Positions 56,050 to 64,000 of a DNA stretch of 64,000 nucleotides are shown here, one piece after another. Origin of the DNA: Prorocentrum cordatum. Its lineage: Eukaryota; Sar; Dinophyceae; Prorocentrales; Prorocentraceae. Position 1 is the stretch's first letter. Each line of letters starts with the position of its first letter. The notes under the pieces are model-generated. The model saw only the letters and a program-made list of their open reading frames with translations. It searched no databases and had not been told where the DNA came from. The stretch lies in NCBI GenBank assembly GCA_963575745.1, contig CAUYUJ010015845.1, positions 110,545 to 174,544 on the forward strand, written 5' to 3'. The position numbers were made by a program, and so were the translations under genes.

Positions 56050-56630
56050 CCCTTGGGACTCCTGGTAGGTCTCTCGGGGGCCTCCTGGCAGCACTTTGAA
56101 GCCTTTTGGGGGCCGTTTTGGGGCCGCTTTTGGGCCTCTGGTGGGCCTCTTGGAGCCTCTTGGGTGCTTCTTGGGGGCTTCTTGGGGTCTCCTGGAGGCT
56201 TCCTGGGGCCGAGGGCTTGCAATTTCCGTTCGGGTTCCCTGCCTGGGCCCCCTCCTGGAGCCGTCTTGGGCACCTCTTGGGCCGGTTTGGGGCCCTCTTG
56301 GGCTGTCTTAGAGCCTTCTTGGGGGCTTCCTGGGCCGTCATGGGGCGATCTTGGAGGGCTCTTGGGCCGCCTTGGACGTTGTGAAAGCCCAAGTGGCGAA
56401 TGTGCTAAAATCATACGTTTCCTGAAGGGGATGGGACGATTTTGGCTTCTGGGGGCCCTCTTGGGACGCCTCTTGGGGGCCTCTTTGGGCGTCTCGGAGG
56501 CCTCTTGGGCCGTCTGGGGGCCATCTTGGGCGTCTTGGAACGATCCATCGTCGACTCGGGGCCCTCCTGGACTATTTTGTGGGCCTCTTGGGACCCTCAT
56601 GGCCCGTCGTGAGGCCCGTGGTGCGTTCAC
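56050..56630. repeat. GGCCTCTTGGGG-type repeat, locus 7 (Y copy B)
   Basis: Matches 48310-48895 in arrangement, including the spacer. Scattered substitutions. Confidence 0.8.
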
Positions 56631-56954
56631 CCGGGGCCGGCCAGACCCCCCCCCCTCCAAAACGACAGGATTGGGCCCCAGGGGAGGGGTTAGGGGAGGG
56701 GGAAGCATCTTCGGTGGCGATATCCGATCCGTTTCCGATTCGATCCGATTTCACGATTCGATTCATCTCGGGCTTGTCAGGTCCAGCAACAATCTCGATC
56801 CGTGAAGCGCTCTGGAATGGCCGCGGCGCTCGAGTTTTGACAGAGCACTTTTCACTTGCGCTTGGGGTGACGGAGGGTTCCGGATCCCCCCCGTGGCGCA
56901 AGGGGGGAGCTGATTCGAATTTCCCCCCCAGTCGCCGCCAGCAAGCAACTCCGA
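56631..56954 (+). other. Low-repeat part of segment Y, copy B
   Basis: Counterpart of 48896-49204, with no coding evidence. Confidence 0.5.
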
Positions 56955-57858
56955 TGCCGACGCCGACGCTGATGCCAACGTCGACGCGACCCCGACGCCG
57001 ACGAAGACGCCGAGAACGACGACGAGGACGGCGACGACGACGACGACGGTGCCGCCGACGACGATCACCACCACGACCACGACGACGATCACGACCACGA
57101 CCACGACGACCGCCACGACCAAGACCTCGATCTCGACGATCATGACGACGCTGATGCCGACGCCGACGACCACGCCGAGGACGCCGACGACGGCGACGGC
57201 GATGACGACCACGACAGTGACCACGATTACGACCACGACCACGACCATGACCTCGACCATGATGACGACGACGACGCCAATGCCGACGCCGACGCCGACG
57301 ACGACGCCGAGGACGACGACGACTACGACGACGCGGACGACGACGACTACGACGACGACGATGACGACGACGACAGCGACAATAAGACCACGACCACGCG
57401 CACGACCTCGACAATGATGACGACGATGATTAACACGACGACGACGACGATGACGACCACGACGACGACCACGACCACGACCTCGACCCCGACCATGATG
57501 ACGACGGTGATGACGACGACGACGACGCCGACGCCGACGACGACGACCCCGAGGACGACGACGAGGCCGAGGACGAGGACGAGGACGAGGATGACGACGA
57601 CGCCGACGCTGACGCCAACGTCGACGCCGACGAAGACGCCGAGAACGACGACGACGACAGTGACGACGACGACGACGACGATCATGACCACGACCACGAA
57701 GACGACGACCACGGCCACGACCACGACCTCGACCTCGACGATCATGACGACGCTGATGCCGACGCCGACGACCACGCCGAGGACGATGACGAAGGCGACG
57801 GCGACGACAACCACGACAACGACCATAATGACGACCACGACCACGACCACGCCCATGG
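56955..57858 (+). repeat. (GAC)n-rich tract, Y copy B
   Basis: Counterpart of 49205-50117. The first part differs by indels; the last 445 bases appear identical to copy A despite being a microsatellite. Confidence 0.9.
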
Positions 57859-57943
57859 TGTTCTCACGACTAGGAAAACTGAAACACGACAAGAGAAAAC
57901 TGAAACACGACAAGGCACGGCTTATTTACGACAAGCATTTTCG

Positions 57944-60420
57944 GGGCCCACTTTCGGGGCCCACTTTCGGGGCCCACTTTCGGGGCCCACTTTCGGCGCC
58001 CACTTTCGGCGCCCACTTTCGGCGCCCACGTTCGGCGCCCACGTTCGGCGCCCACTTTCGGCGCCCACTTTCGGCGCCCACTTTCGGCGCCCACTTTCGG
58101 CGCCCACTTTCGGCGCCCACTTTCGGCGCCCATGTTCGGCGCCCACGTTCGGCGCCCACTTTCGGGGCCCACGTTCGGGGCTCACGTTCGGCGCCCACTT
58201 TCGGCGCCCACGTTCGGCGCCCACTTTCGGCGCCCACTTTCGGCGCCCACTTTCGGCGCCCACTTTCGGCGCCCACTTTCGGCCCACTTTCGGCGCCCAC
58301 TTTCGGCGCCCACTTTCGGCGCCCACTTTCGGCCCACTTTCGGCGCCCACTTTCGGCCCCACTTTCGCCCCACTTTCACCGCCCCACTTTCGCCGCCCAC
58401 TTTCGCCCACTTTCGGCGCCACTTTCGCCGCGCCGCTCGCCGCCCACTTTCGCCGCCCACTTTCGCGCGCCCACTTTCGGCGCCCACTTTCGCCCACTTT
58501 CGCGCCCACTTTCGCGCCCACTTTCGGCGCCCACTTTCGGCGCCCACTTTCGGCGCCCACTTTCGGCGCCCACTTTCGGCGCCCACGGCGCCCACTTTCG
58601 CCGCCCACTTTCGGCGCCCACTTTCGGCGCCCACTTTCGGCGCCCACTTTCGGCGCCCACTTTCGGCGCCCACTTTCGGCGCCCACTTTCGGGGCCCACG
58701 TTCGGCGCCCACTTTCGGCGCCCACTTTCGGGCCCCCCTTTCGGGGCCCACGTTCGGCGCCCACTTTCCGCGCCCACGTTCGGCGCCCACTTTCGGCGCC
58801 CACGTTCGGCGCCCACTTTCGGCGCCCACTTTCGGCGCCCACTTTCGGCGCCCACTTTCGGGGCCCACTTTCGGCGCCCACTTCGGCGCCCTCGGGCCCC
58901 CCTTTCGGGGCCCACGTTTCGGCGCCCACTTTCCGCGCCCACGTTTCGGCGCCCATTTTTCGGCGCCCACGTTTCGGCGCCCACTTTCGGCGCCCACTTT
59001 CGGCGCCCACTTTCGGCGCCCACTTTCGGGGCCCACGTTCGGCGCCCACTTTCGGCGCCCACTTTCGGGCCCCCCTTTCGGGGCCCACGTTCGGCGCCCA
59101 CTTTCCGCGCCCACTTTCGGCGCCCACTTTCGGCGCCCACGTTCGGCGCCCACTTTCGGCGCCCACTTTCGGCGCCCACTTTCGGCGCCCACTTTCGGGG
59201 CCCACGTTCGGCGCCCACTTTCGGCGCCCACTTTCGGGCCCCCCTTTCGGGGCCCACGTTCGGCGCCCACTTTCCGCGCCCACGTTCGGCGCCCACTTTC
59301 GGCGCCCACGTTCGGCGCCCACTTTCGGCGCCCACTTTCGGCGCCCACTTTCGGCGCCCACGTTCGGCGCCCACTTTCGGCGCCCACTTTCGGGCCCCCC
59401 TTTCGGGGCCCACGTTCGGCGCCCACTTTCCGCGCCCACGTTCGGCGCCCATTTTCGGCGCCCACGTTCGGCGCCCACTTTCGGCGCCCACTTTCGGCGC
59501 CCACTTTCGGCGCCCACTTTCGGGGCCCACGTTCGGCGCCCACTTTCGGCGCCAACTTTCGGGCCCCCCTTTCGGGGCCCACGTTCGGCGCCCACTTTCC
59601 GCGCCCACGTTCGGCGCCCATTTTCGGCGCCCACGTTCGGCGCCCACTTTCGGCGCCCACTTGCGGCGCCCACTTTCGGCGCCCACTTTCGGCGCCCACG
59701 TTCGGCGCCCACGTTCGGCGCCCACTTTCGGCGCCCACGTTCGGCGCCCACCTTCGGCGCCCACGTTCGGCGCCCACGTTCGGCGCCCACGTTCGGCGCC
59801 CACTTTCGGCGCCCACTTTCGGCGCCCACTTTCGGCGCCCACTTTCGGCGCCCACGTTCGGCGCCCACTTTCGGCGCCCACGTTCGGCGCCCACGTGTGG
59901 CGCCCACTTGCGGCGCCCACGTTCGGCGCCCACGTTCGGCGCCCACGTTCGGCGCCCACTTTCGGCGCCCACTTTCGGCGCCCACTTTCGGCGCCCACGT
60001 TCGGCGCCCACGTTCGGCGCCCACGTTCGCCGCCCACGTTCGCCGCCCACGTTCGCCGCCCACTTTCGGCGCCCACTTTCGGCGCCCACTTTCGGCGCCC
60101 ACTTTCGGCGCCCACTTTCGCCGCCCACTTTCGCCACCCACTTTCGCCACCCGCTTTCGCCGCCCACGTTCGCCCACTTTCGCCGCCCATTTTCGCCGCC
60201 CATTTTCGCCACCCACTTCCGGGTGGCGAACGAAAGTGTGCGCCGAGCGAAAATAAGTGGCGAGCGAAAGTGGGCGGCGAGCGAAATTCAACGAAAGTGG
60301 GTGGCGAGCGAAAGTTGGTGGCGAGCGAAAGTGGGCGGCGAGCGAAAGTGGGTGGCGAACGGAAGTGGGTGGCGAACGTAAGTGGGTGGCGAACGGAAGT
60401 GGGTGGCGAGCGAAAGTGAA
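57944..60420. repeat. 13-bp satellite array R3, opposite polarity
   Basis: A long complement-sense arm (57944-60215, CGCCCACTTTCGG), a centre near 60220 (CCACCCACTTCCGGGTGG), then the 17-bp variant zone (60222-60420) in the direct sense. In R1 and R2 that zone lies left of the centre in the complement sense, so R3 is inverted relative to them. It ends abruptly at segment X' without the right border seen in R1 and R2. The middle contains a higher-order repeat. Confidence 0.95.
58680..59700 (+). repeat. Higher-order repeat of about 169 bp (13 x 13) inside R3
   Basis: The rare variant GGGCCCCCCTTTCGGGG occurs at 58730, 58894, 59067, 59236, 59392 and 59561; the spacings are 164, 173, 169, 156 and 169 bp. 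Each is followed in the same order by CCCACGTTCGG and CCCACTTTCCGCG variants. So a block of 12 or 13 monomers has been amplified as one unit, about six times. Confidence 0.85.
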
Positions 60421-61930
60421 CGGGCGTACTATGCCAGCCTGAAACCATCACCAAAGGTGGAGGGAGTTTCATTACTTCCCTGGAGCAGGAGAGATTGCCA
60501 GTGTGTGTTAAGGACTGGGCTCAGCCAGACGACCTGAGACCCCCGAGGCTCGTTGTTTTGTTGAGTGGCCCATGAGTGACAGCGGCCCCTGTCAGAGGAA
60601 CCGGCCGCTAAGGTATGTACGAGGTAGGAGGAGGAGGGGGAGGAAGAGGAGGAAGAGGCGGAGGAGGAGGAGGACGAAAAAGGGGGAGGAAGAGGAGGAG
60701 GAGGAGGAGGAGGAGGAGGAGGAGGAGGAGGAGGAGGAGGAGGAGGAGGAGGAGGAGGAGAGTCAGTGAGTGAGTGAGTGAGTGAGTGAACGAGTGAATG
60801 AGTGAGTGAGTGAGTGAGTGAGTGAGCGAGCGAGCGAGCGATTGAGCGCCTGCGTGAATCAAAAACACACAGGTCCAAAGAAAAGTTCAGGCGGGGAGAA
60901 GCGAGGCCCCCAGCCAAGGCGGACCGAATGCCTCTTGGGGCCGGCTTGGGGCCCAATTGGGCCCATATAGGGGCTGTTCCCGGCGATATTGCAGCCATCG
61001 TGAGGCCTGCGAAACCGATTGGCGACGAAACGGCGAGAAGGCCAAACTCACGTAGGTTCTGTAGGTGTGGGAAGGATTTTGAGTCCGCCGGGGGCGTTGG
61101 GAGAGGCTCCGTTGCCACTTGGAGCCGTCTCGGGGCGGTCTTCTGAAGCCTCTTGGAGATTTGCTGAAAGTTCTCTTCAATCATGTCAGGCTATCTTGAG
61201 CGATCTCGGAAACGGTGTTCACTATCTGGGGCCATATTGGAGCCATATTTGGCCAAAGCGGACCCTCCGACACCTCGCTAGACCCTCCGTCCAAACCCAG
61301 GGGTGGGGAGCAGGAGGGAGGGTCAAAACACCCTCAGTCTCCACCAACCTTGTCGTTCATTTCCGCACCCGTTCCCAACGCATAGGTAGCACCCGAGCCG
61401 TAGCGGTCTTTGGATGGACAGTCCATTGGAACCAAAACAGATTTCATCTGCGAAACGCTGGGGCGCGATGCGCCCGGCGTGCCGGGCGCGCCCCGCGCGC
61501 CAGGTGCACCGGGCACCCCTGGTGCCCTGGCATGCCGGGCACGGCTGGTGCGCCGGATGCACCACGTGATCCACGTTTGCCATGCGCGCCGCATGCTCGC
61601 CGCGCCAGGTGGGCCACCTTCCGGACACGCGCAGAGTCTACCCTTTGTCGAAAGTTGGTGCGCAAATTGCGGCCGCGTGGCCATCATGACGTCGCTTGGT
61701 GGGTCCGCGCGTAGCAAGCAATTTGCCAGCGCCCCCGCCGTCCAAGTCAAAAACCAATGCGCGGTGGTCGCAGGGCTCCCTGACAGCAGGCAGTCTGCGG
61801 GCAACCCCGCCGCCCCTGCGACAAAACAGCGCAATCTGTTTTCAAAGCTCGGGTGTTCTCACGACCAGGAAAACTGAAACACGACAAGAGAAAACTGAAA
61901 CACGACAAGGCACGGCTTATTTACGACAAG
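60421..61930 (+). repeat. Segment X', copy 2
   Basis: Starts at GGGCGTACTATGCCAGCC (counterpart at 40645) and ends with the array border of R4. Its (GAG)n is longer than in copy 1 (60625-60762), and (GAGT)n follows at 60766-60826. About 60 bases present in copy 1 at 41931-41991 are missing near 61782. It includes a GCGCCA-rich repeat (61310-61850). Confidence 0.85.
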
Positions 61931-62497
61931 CACTTTCGGGGTCCACTTTCGGGGCCCACTTTCGGGGCACACTTTCGGGGCACACTTTCGGGGCACACTT
62001 TCGGGGCACACTTTCGGGGCCCACTTTCGGGGCCCACTTTCGGCGCCCACTTTCGGGGCCCACTTTCGGCGCCCACTTTCGGCGCCCACTTTCGGCGCCC
62101 ACTTTCGGCGCCCACTTTCGGCCCACTTTTCGGCGCCCACGTTCGGCGCCCACGTTCGGGGCCCACTTTCGGCGCCCACTTTCGGTTTTTCGGCGCCCAC
62201 TTTCGGTGCCCACTTTCGGCGCCCACTTTCGCCGCCCACTTTCGCCGCCCACTTTCGCCGCCCACTTTCGCCGCCCACTTTCGCCGCCCACTTTCGCCGC
62301 CCACTTTCGGCGCCCACTTTCGGCGCCCACTTTCGGCGCCCACTTTCGGCGCCCACGTTCGGCGCCCACTTTTGGCGCCCACTTTCGGCGCCCACTTTCG
62401 GCGCCCACTTTGGCCGCCCACTTTCGCCACCCACTTTCGGCGCCCACTTTCGGCGCCCACTTTCGTCGCCCACTTTGGCCGCCCACTTTTGGCGCCA
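61931..62497 (-). repeat. 13-bp satellite array R4 (single arm)
   Basis: About 43 monomers in the complement sense only, with GGGGCC forms at the left, GGCGCC in the middle and GCCGCC at 62220-62310. There is no palindrome centre or 17-bp zone. It stops near 62497, where Gag-element sequence begins, so it appears to be a truncated arm. Confidence 0.9.
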
Positions 62498-63268
62498 GTC
62501 GTCGTTTTGCCCATTTTGGCACGGCTGTGGGCCCATGCGCCAGCACGGCGCCCGGAGCAGCGGGTCCACCAAGTCGATGTTCTCGCAGGTGCAGCACACG
62601 TTCCCGCACTCTACGTGGGACATGCGCTCGTACTGCGCCATCAACTTCCACAGCAGCTGACCCGCGCCAACCGGTTGGGGCAACCCTCGGTGTGAGGTGC
62701 CCTGAACGGGCCTACGCCTACGGGCGCGCTACGCGATCTATCCATTCCAGCAGCCGGGGAACCCAGGCACGCCGGTCCGGACGGAACGCTGGGCGACGGG
62801 CCACGGTCGGCGGGGGCGGCTCTGCCAGCGGCCGGGAAGCCCAGGCTCGCCGGTCCAGCGCGCTCCGTCTCCACAGACGCCATTCCATCGGCCAGGAAGC
62901 CCAGGCTCGACGGTCCGGCGCTTGCGGTGCAGCTGGACGACGCACTTGCAGCAGCGTTGGGAGGCGGGCGCGACGTTTTTGGCAACCTCTGCTCCTGGAG
63001 GGACCGGAGGTGCGCAAGCTCGTTGTCGAGCAGGGGCGCCCTGAAGGCGCGTAGCTGCTGCGCTTGCTCTGGCGGCAGGCTCGGTGGCCTCCGCTGGTCG
63101 GGTGGCTGCGGTGGCTGGCTGTCAGGAGCAGACTCGTCTGAGTGTTCCGCCACGAATGACCAAGCAAGTTGGGCATCCGAGTCGGGGTGGTTTTCGTAGC
63201 CGCTGGCTTGACCAGAGCTCCAGTCAGGATGCTCCGACCAGTCAGTCCCCATCCACCAGCTGGAGTCA
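62498..63268 (-). pseudogene. Continuation of the Gag-like element in other frames
   Basis: Directly downstream of the Gag-like frame, the +1-shifted frame reads NHAFRADDSSWWMGTDWSEHPDW and on to 62641. It includes three imperfect repeats of GPASLGFPAAG type (62750-62925) and ends with TAG-less drift into Cys-rich sequence. Closest to the array, another frame reads SHVECGNVCCTCENIDLVD. It could be further protein of the same retroelement reached by frameshift, or the element could be decayed. I cannot tell which. Confidence 0.35.
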
Positions 63269-64000
63269 TCAGCTCTGAATGCGTGGTTGTTTTTCCCGAC
63301 GTCTTCTGTGAAGTTGTGTTTTTGCTTTTGCCTTTGCTTTTGGAGCTTGTCGCTTTTCCACTTGTTGGTTTTCCGCTATATTTACCTGCCTGGTAAGTAT
63401 TGGGCCCTTTTCCCTGCCAGGGGAAGTCTTTCCAGCTGCTGTTCCGTGCCCTTTGCCTGAACCCCTGCCGGGGGTAAAGGTTATGTTTCTTTTGCCTTTG
63501 CTGTTTGTTGTGTAGTTGGGTGGGTGTGGACAGTTCTCGACCCAGTGGTTGGGGTCACCACACTTCAAACACCCTTCTGTGTTTCCGTAGGCGGCGTCTT
63601 CCCAGATGGCTTCCTGCCGTGACTTGTCGTAGCAAGACGGGTCTTCCCACTGAGAGTCGGACCATTCAGGTTCGCCCCAGACGTCTGCGGCGAATCCGCC
63701 CGTCGCAGTTGTTCCTAGGAGGTTGTCTCCCAGGACCTTCTGGATTGCATCCCGCGCTTTCCTAACAGTGGGGGTAGCATCCATGTCTAACCGAGCGCTT
63801 AGGTTGCTTAGTTGGTGCTGAGACAACTCAGCGTTCACTATGATAATGAGAGCTTTGACGAATTCTTCCAGCTTGACGAACTTACCAGCCTCAAACTCAC
63901 TAATGAGCCCCACGCTTTCGGATACGTAATCCTGCAGCTTTCCACCGTTCCGGCTGTACTTAAGCCAAGAAGAGAAACGCAACAGCTTTGCCACGTCGTC
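63269..64000 (-). CDS. Gag-like zinc-knuckle protein of a retroelement (partial)
   Basis: The minus-strand frame is open from the right edge of the window to TGA 63269. The true start is outside, so the first residues seen are not the N-terminus. About 240 residues are visible: a helical Lys/Leu/Glu region (KFVKLEEFVKALIIIVNAEL), an acidic Trp-containing part, a CCHC knuckle CLKCGDPNHWVENC (CX2CX4HX4C) at about 63526-63575, then a basic tail (KAKAKAKTQLHRRRR). A helical domain plus a CCHC knuckle fits Gag of a Ty1/copia-type LTR retrotransposon, where the knuckle binds the RNA. A cellular zinc-knuckle RNA-binding protein is the alternative. Confidence 0.5.
   Translation of the reverse strand, partial: DDVAKLLRFSSWLKYSRNGGKLQDYVSESVGLISEFEAGKFVKLEEFVKALIIIVNAELSQHQLSNLSARLDMDATPTVRKARDAIQKVLGDNLLGTTATGGFAADVWGEPEWSDSQWEDPSCYDKSRQEAIWEDAAYGNTEGCLKCGDPNHWVENCPHPPNYTTNSKGKRNITFTPGRGSGKGHGTAAGKTSPGREKGPILTRQVNIAENQQVEKRQAPKAKAKAKTQLHRRRREKQPRIQS

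Larger units (their letters stand above)
52483..57943 (+). repeat. Segment Y, copy B (segmental duplication)
   Basis: Repeats 44719-50205 in the same order and orientation. The gene part is shifted by 7765 bases. A 25-base net loss in the 90-bp satellite brings the shift to about 7740 from 55.0 kb on, and small indels in the (GAC)n tract change it locally. The borders on both sides are 13-bp arrays. Confidence 0.9.

Noticed and set aside
62505-62525. Second spliced-leader-like sequence (CCCATTTTGGCAC); also CCATTTTGGAG near 24505
   Set aside because: Only about ten central bases match; the CCGTA start and the CTCAAG end are missing.

Overview
The window looks like nuclear DNA of a dinoflagellate. 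The direct evidence is a near-exact relic of the dinoflagellate 22-nt spliced leader upstream of an intronless gene, present twice (44949-44970 and 52714-52735). A 400-residue WSC plus GDPHL/VWD-type secreted protein of a kind abundant in dinoflagellates, fossil LINEs carrying an RNase H domain, high GC and very low gene density all fit. Genus and species are inference; a Prorocentrum- or Symbiodiniaceae-like genome is plausible but not proven.

Region by region. From 1 to 36 kb the window is almost gene-free. It is a mosaic of microsatellites (GAG/CTC, ATC, CAG, GT), a dispersed GGCCTCTTGGGG short-period repeat, three tandem-repeat cassettes (8.0, 29.0 and 29.6 kb), small elements with terminal inverted repeats (3.98-4.15 kb; a 127-bp family at 19.55, 19.88 and 26.35 kb; a 1.07-kb element and a 146-bp relative at 23.5-25.6 kb), a 73-bp satellite, and the C-terminal half of a decayed LINE on the minus strand (9.1-10.9 kb). 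From 36.3 to 40.6 kb a near full-length LINE lies on the plus strand. Endonuclease C-terminus, reverse transcriptase, RNase H and Cys tail are all recognisable but broken by frameshifts.

From 40.6 to 62.5 kb the order is X - R1 - Y(A) - R2 - Y(B) - R3 - X' - R4. R1-R4 are arrays of a 13-bp satellite (consensus GAAAGTGGGCGCC). R1 to R3 are each built as a large imperfect palindrome with ordered zones of variant monomers, and R3 carries a higher-order repeat of about 169 bp (13 x 13). Y is a segment of about 5.4 kb present twice. It holds the spliced-leader relic, the intact WSC/VWD gene, a 90-bp satellite, a GCGCCA-rich repeat, a GGCCTCTTGGGG block and a (GAC)n tract. X is a 1.5-kb segment, also present twice. 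The window ends (62.5-64 kb, minus strand) in a Gag-like zinc-knuckle protein that runs off the edge.

The only intact, convincing protein gene is the duplicated WSC/VWD gene, which appears to be a retrogene made from a trans-spliced mRNA and then copied with its repeat surroundings. Most long open frames here, including frames of about 1000 codons, come from repeat units that lack stop codons and are not genes.
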